Source: Silene latifolia
Taxonomy: Eukaryota > Streptophyta > Magnoliopsida > Caryophyllales > Caryophyllaceae
Direction of reading: 5' to 3'
DNA length: 64,000 nucleotides
NCBI RefSeq assembly: GCF_048544455.1
Contig: NC_133530.1
Coordinates: forward strand, 19,893,748 to 19,957,747
Shown here piece after piece: positions 42,950-52,688 of this stretch. Each line of letters opens with the position of its first letter. Position 1 is the stretch's first letter. A model generated the notes under the pieces. That model was given only the letters and a program-made list of their open reading frames with translations. It was not told the origin of the DNA and did not search any database. The position numbers and the translations under genes were made by a program.

Positions 42950-43127
42950 TTTTTTTGTCTAAACCATCCGGTAATCCGAACAACATTGGGTCGACTAATT
43001 CGGATTTCGGGGCGTGTCCAAGGATTACGGTATTTAAACCCCTCCCAATCGCAGTTGTAGGGGATCAATCCGCAGACCTCCCTACCAAGCGCAGCCTCAT
43101 GCTACCCCTGCGCCAACCAACGATTGG
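42950..43127 (-). mobile_element. tRNA-derived SINE, 178 bp
   Basis: Read on the minus strand. The head GGTTGGCGCAGGGGTAGCA resembles an A box, GCGGATTGATCCCC resembles a B box, and CAACTGCGATTGGGAGGGG follows, as in many plant SINEs. It ends in a short A tail (A9). A perfect 19-bp duplication TACAATTAATTTAATTGTT flanks it (42,931-42,949 and 43,128-43,146). Confidence 0.9.
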
Positions 43128-43169
43128 TACAATTAATTTAATTGTTAAGATGGAGTATATACAAAGTGA

Positions 43170-43206
43170 TCTAAAAAACCACGCTTTTGCGCGGGATCTA
43201 CCCTAA
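43170..43206 (+). mobile_element. candidate Helitron 3' terminus
   Basis: The hairpin-capable CCACGCTTTTGCGCGGG is followed by CTAA and then T (ends 43,206). A TC start near 42,695 (TCTACATATATAC) is possible; the SINE would then lie inside. Between 43,207 and 43,493 I see nothing else. Confidence 0.4.
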
Positions 43207-44007
43207 TATTGAGTTAAATAAATAAAATACAATACTAATGCCTATCCTAACATCGGGTTGGAATTTAGAATTTGGCATTTAACAATACATATTTCAAATG
43301 AAAAATTTCAAATTAAATGATGGTTAACAAATGCTACCTAATTAAATTCGTAAATTATGGAAGATGCCTTGTTCTCAAAGTGTAGGCAAAATACATTGTT
43401 CCGTAATCTCTTATCTTATGAATCCTTATGTTTACCGAAAAAATGGAAGAACTAAATTACATGTACTCTTTTAGGCAGTTGGTCTTTCTTACAAGGGTTT
43501 TTTTCGCATGGTACCCTTGTAAGTTGTTAATTTGTCCATAATACCCCTCTTTTTAAGAATGTATCTACGGTACCCCTCAGGTTCACTATTTGTGCCTAGT
43601 GTGCCACTGCCGTTACTATATCCGTTTATAGTCTACAATTGGGCAAGAAAACCTATTCCTAATGACTCTTATACTTCTAATAAATCCCCTTTATCCTTCC
43701 TTATCACAAACACATTAGACCAAAAACCCTAAAGAACCATAAAGCTTCATGTGTACTCTTTTTTTTTTCACCTTCAACAAAGTTCCTCCTTAATTCATTC
43801 ATATCAAACAAAATTTCTCCTTAATTTATCTTCATCGTTTTGATTGTAAGCAAATTAATCTCTTCCTTGTTGTTGATTATTCATCAAAGGTTATCTTCAT
43901 AAAAAAAAAAAGTCGATTTTTTTTCCGAAATAGATTATTAATTTTTCATCAAACCAAAATTAACATGATATTCTATATGCTTAATAGTGGTTTGATGATT
44001 GTAATTT

Positions 44008-44549
44008 CGGAAAATTCACGTGGTACCCTTGAACTTTGCCATTTTGCACGTGGTATCCAACTTTTTAAGTTTGTGCACAAGATATCCTTGAGATTTGATT
44101 TTTAAGCACAACGTGCCCCTTTTATCGTTCTTAAAATTTTCAATTGAGCATAAATCATAGACTAGAAATCGGAATTGACCAATTTTTTTTTTCAAATTGA
44201 TTACCTCTTCGAAATCTATAAAATGATAAAATGAAAATGGTTATTCGGAAATTTAAGATCGAAGATATGGTTGATTTAATATTTTCGTTAAAAAAAAGCC
44301 CTTTAAAATGTCAGTCGACAATTTTTTTCCACAAATCGTAAATTATGACGAGATAATCATTTTAGGAAAAAAAATTGGCCGATTCTAAATTCCGGTCTAG
44401 GAGTTATGCGCAATCGAGTTTTCGAATAGCGACAAAAAAGGCATGTTGTGCATGAAAATCAAACATGAAGGGTATCATGCACACAAACTTAAAAAGTTGG
44501 GTACCACGTGCAAAATGACAAAGTTTGAGGGTACCACGTGAATTTTCCG
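44008..44549. mobile_element. Mutator-type MITE, copy 1 (542 bp)
   Basis: The tips CGGAAAATTCACGTGGTACC and GGTACCACGTGAATTTTCCG are perfect inverses. The arms go on with the GTGCAAAATG and AAGTTTGTGC/GCACAAACTT blocks. Perfect 9-bp duplication TTGTAATTT (43,999-44,007 and 44,550-44,558). Confidence 0.9.
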
Positions 44550-44788
44550 TTGTAATTTTCCTTAAACATGCATTGATTTTTCCTGTTTAAATTAAGGTTT
44601 TAGTGACATGAACTTTGAATGGAGTTGTTCAATGGAGGTGTTGAATGTGTATTATTATAGTGAAAAAAAGATGATGAGTAGCTGTTGGATGAGAAAATGG
44701 TATATTGCAAACCTCGGAGGCATTTGGTGCAAACTCCATTTTTTAATAAAGTTGTTAAAAAACAAATTTTCCCACCAAAAAAAGTTAT

Positions 44789-45327
44789 CGGAAAATTCAT
44801 GTGGTACCCTCAAACTTTGTCATTTTGCATGTGGTACCTAACTTTTTAAGTTTGTGCACATGTTATCCTTGAGATTTGATTTTGAAGCACAACATACCCT
44901 TTTTATCGTTATTAAAATTTTCAATTGAGCATAAATCATAGACCAGAAATCGAAATTGACTATTTTTTTTTCAAATTGATTATCTCTTCGCGATCTATAG
45001 GTTTATAAAACAAAAATGGTCATTCGGAAATTTAAGATCGAAAATGTGGTTGATTTCTAGGATTTCGTTTAAAAAAACCCTATAAAATGTCAGTCGACAA
45101 TTTTTTTCTCAAATCGTAGATTATGAAAAGATAATCATTTTAGGAAAAAAAATTGTCCGATTCTGAATTCCGGTCTAAGAGTTATGCGCAATTTAGTTTT
45201 TTTATAGCGACAAAAATGACATGTTGTACATGAAAATCAAACATGAAGGGTATTATGTACACAAACTTAAAAAGTTGGGTACCACGTGCAAAATGGCAAA
45301 GTTCGAGGGTACCACGTGAATTTTCCG
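44789..45327. mobile_element. Mutator-type MITE, copy 2 (539 bp)
   Basis: Same family and orientation as copy 1, roughly 90% similar by eye. The tips CGGAAAATTC and GAATTTTCCG have a perfect 9-bp duplication AAAAGTTAT (44,780-44,788 and 45,328-45,336). Confidence 0.9.
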
Positions 45328-45497
45328 AAAAGTTATTGGCCTTAATTTAACTCCGTTAGTCTTAATTTAACGCCCATAACCCAACAAGGGTACCATTGGC
45401 ACAAACAATGAACCTCAATGGTACCATAGACACATTCTTAAAAAAAGGGGTACCATGGACAAAGTGACAAACCACAGGGGTACCATGAGAAAAATCC

Positions 45498-46219
45498 ATT
45501 CTTAAAAAGTCAATATTCAAAGTACAAAATAAGTCAAAATACACGTCCTTAGATAAAATTAGGCAAGCTTTGTTATTTCCTAGACAATCAACTTTTTTTT
45601 TATATATTTATTAAATCGTTTTAAATATAAGAAGAATATACATGTCTAATATCTTAAACATGAGTTTGGGGCCTTTGGGCTAATTGAGGGATGACCATCA
45701 ACTAGTTGAATCAAAAATAAGGTATAAGATTTGAGTTCCAACACCGTACCACTCAAATAAGTTGTTCAAATGAGGGGTTTGAGCGAGTCGGACATAGACC
45801 CTTTAAAACCATAGCGGACGGGCCGAGCTAGAATTATGGTCATTTATCAGTGCCCTTACTCGCCCTTTACTCAAGTGCTGGTTATATTTGTCGGCGTCAA
45901 ATGGGGACTTCTTTGTAGGGATTAATGGTTTGTATGGCAGTATCGCTTGTCATCTATTGTTTCTTCATTGATATAATATTTTTTTTTATTTTCTTATCAA
46001 AATAACTTGACATACATCATCGTTTACACTTTCATACAAGTAGCTCAATAGGGAGAATGCCTGGATTGTTTTTGCTCATACATATTCCAAACACTTAAAA
46101 TTTTTGGTCATGTTTTGTTACAATTCTTACTCGCGACACATATTGATACCAACTATTCTTACTCGCGACATATATTGATACCGAATTTAGCTGGATTTAT
46201 CAAACTATTGTGAATGTTA
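45498..46219. other. AT-rich intergenic DNA with one short tandem duplication
   Basis: ATTCTTACTCGCGACA(C/T)ATATTGATACC occurs twice in tandem at about 46,121-46,181. Nothing else recognised. Confidence 0.5.
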
Positions 46220-46422
46220 CTCCCTCCGTTCTGATCAATTGTTATCCTTTGATTTTGGCATAAAGACCAAAGAAAGAGAAGAGAGTCAATTATAAGATGA
46301 TAAGTGGACCAAATTGGGTGTGAATGATTAAATTGTTCATCAAATGAAATCCTAAAATAGAAATGACAATAATTGACCGATACACCCAAAATAAAATAGG
46401 ACAACAAATAACCGGAACAGGG
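46220..46422. mobile_element. Stowaway-type MITE, 203 bp
   Basis: Left tip CTCCCTCCGTTCTGATCAAT, right tip TAACCGGAACAGGG, TA on both sides (46,218-46,219 and 46,423-46,424). The arms contain CAATTGTTATCC and GGACAACAAATA. Confidence 0.75.
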
Positions 46423-46819
46423 TAAATCATTTGATAGATTTATTGACTTTATACGACCTATTGAACCTTACCCAGACGTAAGGTCTAGAAGCATCATCAT
46501 TTGTTTCTTGTTGGGTTGTGAGTTAAAGGCGCTAATGATATGAACACGGTAAATGAATGCTAGTAGAGATTGAAGACGTGAAATTTGACGATGTTGTCCA
46601 CAGCTATATTAATAGTGAGGGAAGGGTAAGAAGCAACTCTAATCCTACCTGAATGCCATAGTTGTGTTCATATCGCTATATATATCCAATAATATACTCT
46701 CTTCGCTACAACTACAAGATTGCAAAATTGAAGCACATACGGTGTAAGAGGAAAATTAGGAAGCCATTTTTTTTTTTGGTGAATAAATTAGGAAGTCATT
46801 TAAGAAGGGAAAATGAGTT

Positions 46820-46940
46820 GGCGTCACCGAATGACACCCAATTTCGGCACCATCCTTTCGCATGCAATAAGTGAGAACCCATTCAATAAAGAATGCATGT
46901 AAAAGGGTGACACCCAATCTCGGCGCCATTCGGTGACGCC
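46820..46940. repeat. small foldback repeat with GGCGTCACCGAATG ends
   Basis: GGCGTCACCGAATG at the left and CATTCGGTGACGCC at the right are exact inverses. The inside has CAATAAAGAATGCATG/CGCATGCAATAA text and GGTGACACCCAAT units. Related in motif to the larger foldback at 47,179-47,474. Confidence 0.75.
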
Positions 46941-47178
46941 CTACTGCAGTTGACAAGCGTTGCAAACAATCATATAAGAAACGCCAATATCATTTGGTTT
47001 GTATGGGTCTATCTGATCCGGCCTACGCATTTTTTGTCCAAACCGAACCAACTCAATATAAGTGTTGTTGGGTTCCTAGTCCAACATTTATTCCACATTT
47101 ATACGGTCCAACGAGTTTTTCCTATCGGTCATGATATGATCCCGAGTTAAAGAACACCCCTACCATGGAATTTATGCG

Positions 47179-47474
47179 GATAGTGATAGGGCGCTACCGG
47201 GTGACGCCCAAATTGGGTGTCACCCTCTCACAACCATTCTTTATTGAAGGGTCCCCACTCACCCCATGTAAGAGGGTGGCGCCCAAATTGGGTGACACCC
47301 GGTGACGTCCTTTCATTTTCCTTTCCCTAAAGAAAATGAAAGGGCGCCACCCGATGACACCCAATTTGGGCTCCACCCTCTCACATGGGATGAGTGGGGA
47401 CCCCTCCAATTAAAAATGATTGTGAGAGGGTGACACCCAATTTGGGCGTCACCCGGTGACGCCCTATCACTATC
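47179..47474. repeat. 296-bp near-perfect foldback in the 3' region of the wax-synthase gene
   Basis: GATAGTGATAGGGC at the left end equals the complement of the right end. The arms of about 140 bp are roughly 90% complementary around a centre near 47,330 (TTTCCCTAAAGAAA). Four copies of an (A)CCCAA(A/T)TTGGG block with flanking GGTGAC/GTCACC occur. It ends 20 bp from the stop codon of the minus-strand gene, so it is probably transcribed into its 3' UTR. Confidence 0.85.
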
Positions 47475-47494
47475 GTTCTCTAAATTCAAACAAT

Positions 47495-48673
47495 CTAACC
47501 TATGTTAATTATCTCCTTCATGTATATTCCAAAACCCAGTATATCTTCGGTCGCCATTTTATCCACATTATTCCTCATAATCTGAGGGAAGAACAACCAA
47601 AACCCTGTAACCATCACAAACCCAACAGTCAACGGGCCGGATAAAACCCAGTGCAACTTCCACCTTTGACCCAACCACCTCTTCACCACCATCTCCAAAA
47701 CCACACAAAACCCATGCAACACAAAAAACCAAGTTACTTCCCACGTCGGACGGACACGTGTCATGTGATAATACACCAACTCATGCATCAATCCCGATAC
47801 TATAAAACAGCCCATCACACCAACCAATGGGGCCCACTTACGACCCACTAACTTTGTAGCTATTGACTTTGCTGGGTTGTATACGGTTTGACGCAGCCCA
47901 CTTGATATCATACGGTTCCACCTTTTCCCCCAAAAGTCTTGTAATGATGTTGACAAATATGGTTCATCGGAGGGTGGTTCTAGCTCAACACCAAGAGTTG
48001 ACTTAACCAATAAATCACATGCACCAAATACTACGTCTATGAATAGGTACATTAAGCAACAATAAATTACCATGCTTTGTAGGTGATTGTATACTACTTC
48101 TAAGATGACAAAAGCTATGACCTTTGACCCATAATTTAGGGGTATTACCTTCTTGGTAGAATCATTTTTGATGTCCGTATTACGGGTAAGACTGCTTACA
48201 TCTGAATTTATATTCTGGTCTATATTTGCAGAATTAGATGATTCAGGGGTAAGGCTGCGTACATCTGCATCGATATTCTGGTCCTTGATGCCAATATCAG
48301 GGACATCTGATTCAAGGGTAAGGCTGCGTACATCTGAGTTGATATTCTTGTCCTTGACCGCGATCGGCAAAGCGGCTAGGAAAAAGAACATGAGGAAGGA
48401 GTTTTGTGGGTAGTTAGTTGATAATGGACCAAGATTGAAGGAGTACAAGAGAAGTTTAAAGTTGGCAATCCAAGTGAAAAATCCACCAAGGATGACTGAA
48501 GGAATTGGTCTAGAAACAGATAGAGGAAGGATGGTAAAGAAGTAAAAAATGGGAAGAAGTGAGAAAAATCTGAAAATACCCTTTGGAAACTTAGAAGCTA
48601 TGAAGTAGCAATAACATATTGATGCTATGGCTTTTAACCATGCTTTCATGAAATTTATGGCTTCATCTTCCAT
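47495..48673 (-). CDS. wax synthase (long-chain-alcohol O-fatty-acyltransferase), MBOAT family
   Basis: 392 residues, one exon. It transfers an acyl group from acyl-CoA to a fatty alcohol, making wax esters in the ER membrane (known family role). Seen: hydrophobic segments throughout, an N-terminal LPLSVSRPIPSV-like loop, EPYLSTSLQDFWGKRWN at residues 237-253 (the wax-synthase MBOAT signature), SGLMHELVYYHMTR with the candidate catalytic His at 297, and WFFVLHG at 315-321. Length is slightly above the usual 340-370 because of a hydrophilic insert at about residues 107-169. That insert is built of three repeats of 21-23 residues (NINSDVRSLTLES, NIDADVRSLTPES, NINSDVSSLTRNT). The paralogue at 59,665 has only a short basic loop there. 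The ATG at 48,673 is the first in frame and matches the paralogue's start. A LINE begins about 425 bp upstream; a foldback follows the stop. The exact substrate cannot be told. Confidence 0.9.
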   Translation of the reverse strand: MEDEAINFMKAWLKAIASICYCYFIASKFPKGIFRFFSLLPIFYFFTILPLSVSRPIPSVILGGFFTWIANFKLLLYSFNLGPLSTNYPQNSFLMFFFLAALPIAVKDKNINSDVRSLTLESDVPDIGIKDQNIDADVRSLTPESSNSANIDQNINSDVSSLTRNTDIKNDSTKKVIPLNYGSKVIAFVILEVVYNHLQSMVIYCCLMYLFIDVVFGACDLLVKSTLGVELEPPSDEPYLSTSLQDFWGKRWNRMISSGLRQTVYNPAKSIATKLVGRKWAPLVGVMGCFIVSGLMHELVYYHMTRVRPTWEVTWFFVLHGFCVVLEMVVKRWLGQRWKLHWVLSGPLTVGFVMVTGFWLFFPQIMRNNVDKMATEDILGFGIYMKEIINIG

Positions 48674-49097
48674 TGTTGTAGGTTGAATTTTGAGCTAGTT
48701 AGTTGACTAGTTCTATGATTTCAGATATAATCTTTTTTTTTTTTTTTGGTAGTTTTTTTAAAATGCGAAGCTCAATAAAAATAATCAGAGAAATGTAGTG
48801 GTAACAGGGTGGAGGTTGCTTAAATAATTTGTAGTGGAGCTCCATTTTAATTAGAATATTACTCCGTATATCTCTAATTAGATCTAGCAAACGGGTTAAA
48901 CAGGTCCGGTACAAGTGTACAACTTATGTTAGTTCGAATTTTAGTCATTTTTAGATGTAAATATATCAAGTATAATCACTATTCGTAATTTTTGGAGTGT
49001 TAGACAATTTCGAAGGTGATTAGACTCGACAAATGGCAAATTTCAAGTTTACTAATACGGAAGTACAAAATTTCTACACTTCAATGGTCAAATAAAT
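48674..49097 (-). promoter_or_regulatory. upstream region of the first wax-synthase gene
   Basis: About 420 bp remain between the start codon and the 5' break of the LINE. It is AT rich with a T-run at 48,731-48,747. No TATA box is clear enough to name. Any promoter elements further upstream now lie beyond the 10-kb insertion. Confidence 0.45.
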
Positions 49098-49943
49098 GTG
49101 AGACGGGCGGTCTTTCAACTCGGAGCCTTGAAATCCCCGGGTCCTGATGGTTTTCCGGCCTTGTTTTTCCAGAAAGGCTGGCATTTTGTTAAGCATGATG
49201 TTATTGCGGCGGTTTTAAATATTCTTAATGGTGGTGTGGTTCTAAAAGAACCTAACAGGACTTTTATTACACTACTTCCGAAATGTGAGAGTCCTGAAAG
49301 GGTGGAGGATTTCAGACCTATTAGTCTTTGCAACGTTATTATGAAGGTGGTCACGCGCTGCATTACGAATAGGATGTCTAGGGTTATGAGTTATCTGGTT
49401 GGTGATTACCAAAATGCTTTTGTTGCTGGTAGGCATATTGGGGATAATGTTCTTCTAGCTCATGAAGCAATTCAGAATATTAATAAGCACTCATCTGGGG
49501 CCTGCGGGAGATTTGCTTTTAAAGCGGATATGAGTACGGCTTATGATCGTATTCGATGGAATTTTTTACACCGTACTCTTTTTTGTTTCGGGTTTCCTAT
49601 TGGTTTGATTAATCTTATTATGAGTGTTGTCACAACAGTTTCGTATGAGGTTTTGGTTAATGGTGCTCCTTTGAAGCAATTTCAGCCTAGTTGCGGTTTA
49701 CGTCAGGGAGATCCGCTATCGCCGTATCTTTTTATCTTATGTATGGAAATCCTGTCTCAAAATGTTCTAGCAGCTCAAGCCAATAGGTCTATATATGGTA
49801 TTAAGTTATCAAGAAATGCGCCCCCTCTTTCTCACTTATTATTCGCGGATGATTCTATATTCTTTCTTCTTGATAAGGAGGAGGCTTACAGTAAGCTTAA
49901 ACTGATTTTGGCTAACACATTGCGCCGGGTCGATTATGAATGA
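49098..49943 (+). pseudogene. LINE ORF2: reverse transcriptase domain
   Basis: A 281-codon open stretch without its true start. It has KSPGPDGFPALFFQKGW (block 0/1), FRPISLCNVIMKVVTRCITN, FKADMSTAYDRIRWNFLHRT (motif A with the first catalytic Asp), CGLRQGDPLSPYLFILCMEI (motif B), and LLFADDSIFFLL (motif C; F-A-D-D holds the catalytic pair). This matches L1-clade plant LINE RT, which copies RNA at the nicked target. The frame ends at a TGA just after 49,940, and the matching sequence continues in another frame, so this copy is dead. Confidence 0.9.
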
Positions 49944-50033
49944 GTCTAAATCGGTATTCATTCGATCCTAGTACCACGATGCGCTCTGTGCGGGAAGGTC
50001 TGAGGGTTTTACATATCTCAGACAATAAGGGTA

Positions 50034-51464
50034 TTGGTCGTTACTTGGGTATTGATACTGATTTTGGTTCGTCTAAAAAGGAGATTTTCAATGCGCTCAT
50101 TGAAAAGGTACTACGCCGTATTCTTTCTCTCACCTACGGGAAGGTTGACTTTGATCTCTTCTGTTTTGTCTGCTTTATCGAATTATGTCCTATCGGTATT
50201 TAAAATACCGGTAAGTGTGGCAAATAAGATTAATTCCTTATTGTCACATTTTTGGTGGGCTGGAACGAGATTAAGGTCCACGATTCATTGGTGTAGCAAG
50301 AATTTTATTAGTCTTCCAAAGTCGGAAGGTGGTCTTGGAATTCGAAATATTCAGTGTATGAATCAGGCTCTGTTGGGTAAGTTAGCTTGGAAAGTCCTGT
50401 CTATGAAAGACTCTTTGGTAAGTCGAGTTTTCTATGATAAGCTCATTTGCAATAACAATCTTGTGATGTCTGGGTCCTTAAAATCTTGCTCATATCAATC
50501 TTGGGGTTGCAAGAGTTTATCTTATGGAATGGAGTTGTTTTTGGCTCACTTGGGCTGGAAACCTGGTGTCAATTCATCGCTGCGTATATGGAATTGTGGA
50601 TGGGTTGGTGGTGAGGTACCGCCTCAAAAGACGAGATTGGGTTTTCCGCCGCTAGGATCTATGTTGCATTTTACGGTAAAGGATCTTCTTACTCCTTCGT
50701 TGTGTTGGAATCATGACCTAATCTTTGATTTGTTTGAACCCGAGTGGGCTCGTCGGATCTGTGCCATGCCGATTTGTAAAACTGCGGTTGATGATTGTAT
50801 TTTCTGGAAGCTTACTTCTTCGGGGATCTATTCCGTCAAAAGTGGGTATGCGGTCTGTCTTGCTTCTTATCTAAGTGTTCATAGTTCGTCTAAGGATGGC
50901 AGTAGAATTGATGCCTCTACTAAGGCTTTTTGTAAAAAACGGTTATGGCGCTTACCAGGTCCGCATGTTTGGAAGATTCTTGTTTGGCGAATTTTGACGG
51001 ATTCACTTTCAGTGGGAGCTGAATTTGTTAAACGGAATCTCGTTATAGGGTCGGTGTGTCCTTGGTGTGGGGAGGATGGTATGGTGGAGACTTTGGAGCA
51101 CCTTTTTAGGGATTGTTTTCTGGTTAAGCGTCTTTGGGCGTGTTCCTCGATTGGTATTTCTACTGAGTTTTCTTCGTCTGTTCGGCTATGTGATTGGATT
51201 AAAAATTGGATAAATTTTTTCTTCACAAAGGAGGATTCATCTAATACTGTCATTCGGTTCCTTTCTGCCTTGTGGAGTCTATGGCGCATCAGGAATGAAT
51301 TTATGTTCTCAGGAAAGTCCTTTTCGCCTGAGTACTTCTTTGCATTTCTTTCGAACTCTACTACTGTGGCTTTGGAAGCGGAGTCACGGCTTGCTTCCGC
51401 AGCCTCGGCTATGGGGTCTGACTGTCATGATCCGTTGGGCACTTTGAGGAATGAGATTAGTAAT
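50034..51464 (+). pseudogene. LINE ORF2: RT C-terminus and zf-RVT domain
   Basis: Open to the Tat insertion. Text such as RLTLISSVLSALSNYVLSVF, PKSEGGLGIRNIQCMNQALL and WARRICAMPICKT is the usual connector after plant LINE RT. About residues 290-365 form the zinc-binding RT C-terminal domain: LWRLPGPHVWKILVWRILTD, then CPWCGEDGMVETLEHLFRDC with C-x2-C...H-x4-C spacing. It is in a different frame from the RT part. The last residues before 51,465 are the linker to RNase H. Confidence 0.85.
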
Positions 51465-52047
51465 TGTTCCGGGTATAATTCCGAAGCAGTTATTTGTGAC
51501 CACGTAAGCTTGTAGAATGATGACCTTGCTTGACTCTTCCTTTCGGCCTCTCCTGAAACAATGAACAAACTGAGGGCTCGGCTTGGCACCGAGCGTACTC
51601 ACTCTGACGCTCAAGTCAGTAAACTTAAAAGGGATTAAGTTGTGTGTTACTTGGCAAAGTATGTTGTAGAGAGATAAGGGAGTTTATACCAGATTAGTAT
51701 ATTGTGAGATGTTTTGGTTATATTTTCGGATCCTTTCCTCAATGAGGGTTGAGGAGTATTTATAGACTTTCACCTTTTGTCACGTAGTGGCCAAGTGGCT
51801 AGCAGGTGGAAAGACGGTTCTACCCTCGGCCGAGGGACCCATGGCAGGCCGGCTGGCTCCATGCCGAGGGGTCTTGGATATGAGTACGCGGATATGTATC
51901 CCGGCTGGCTGATTGCCTAGCCGAGACCCAGGTGACAGGCCGACAGGCTGCGTCGGTTAGGCTGTCTAACACGTTGACTTGCTGTGGATATCTTTGACCT
52001 TGCTCAATATGTCGACTCGGTCAGCGGGTGCAGAATATGCCCCATCA
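51465..52047 (-). repeat. 3' LTR of element B
   Basis: Plus-strand text starts TGTTCCGGGTATAATTCC and ends GCCCCATCA. It shares blocks with element A's LTR (GAGGGCTCGGCTTGGCACCG, CCCTCGGCCGAGGG). The minus-strand TATA box is the TATTTATA at about 51,757. Confidence 0.9.
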
Positions 52048-52506
52048 ATTTGCCCCCAGCGTAGTCTATGCCGTGGTATGGACCTTCGATGAGTGTTGAG
52101 CGTATTCTGCGCAAGTTGATTTTCTTCCCCGGCTTATTCTTTCTCGGCTTGGTTCTGCTTAGGCCGTACCATATCCCCCCTCCACATGGATGTGTAATGG
52201 ACATCAAATGTGGAAAAAAAAATGGCGCTGGCTGAGACCGAGGTTGTGAGTGCCGTGTGCTTTTGATTGCCCCCAGCCGGTGCTGTCAAGTTCGGTTGAA
52301 CAGCGGGCCGTTTGGCAAGTAGATACCAAGGATCGTGTTTGAAGAAGATACGTCGATTGGCATTCTGTCAAGGAGCGTGTTGAAGAAGTTTTGTAACTGT
52401 TTGTCGATTGACATTCCATGGCTGCATGCTTGACACGTGGCTCGGTGTTGATTGGTTGACGCTTCATGGGTTTTGCCCTGATTGGTCCGTCTCATGGGCT
52501 TTGCTC

Positions 52507-52514
52507 TATAAATA
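52507..52514 (+). promoter_or_regulatory. TATA box of the antisense gene, element B
   Basis: TATAAATA within GCTCTATAAATAGAGC, 182 bp before the ATG at 52,689. The motif is identical in sequence to, and at nearly the same distance as, the one in element A. Confidence 0.75.
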
Positions 52515-52688
52515 GAGCAGTTACCCCCTGATTTTGGCCACCAAAAATTCATCTTCTCAAAAAAATCTCTTCTCTCTAGTTTTTTTCGACGAAACTTCTC
52601 TCTAGTCTTCAAAGCGTTTACTCGGCGTAACACTTTTCAAGGTAATCAAACAAATTTTTCAACTTTTGTTTGTTAAGTATTTGTTGTC

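Larger units (their letters stand above)
43494..45497. mobile_element. large foldback/Mutator-like element holding two smaller ones
   Basis: The left arm from 43,494 (TTTCGCATGGTACCCTTGTA, then CTCTTTTTAAGAATGTATCTA) is repeated inverted at 45,380-45,497 (GGGGTACCATGAGAAAAATC). Arms are about 120-130 bp and imperfect. The flanks TTTCTTACA and ATTCTTAAA match at 7 of 9. No coding recognised. Two copies of another MITE family sit inside. Confidence 0.65.
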
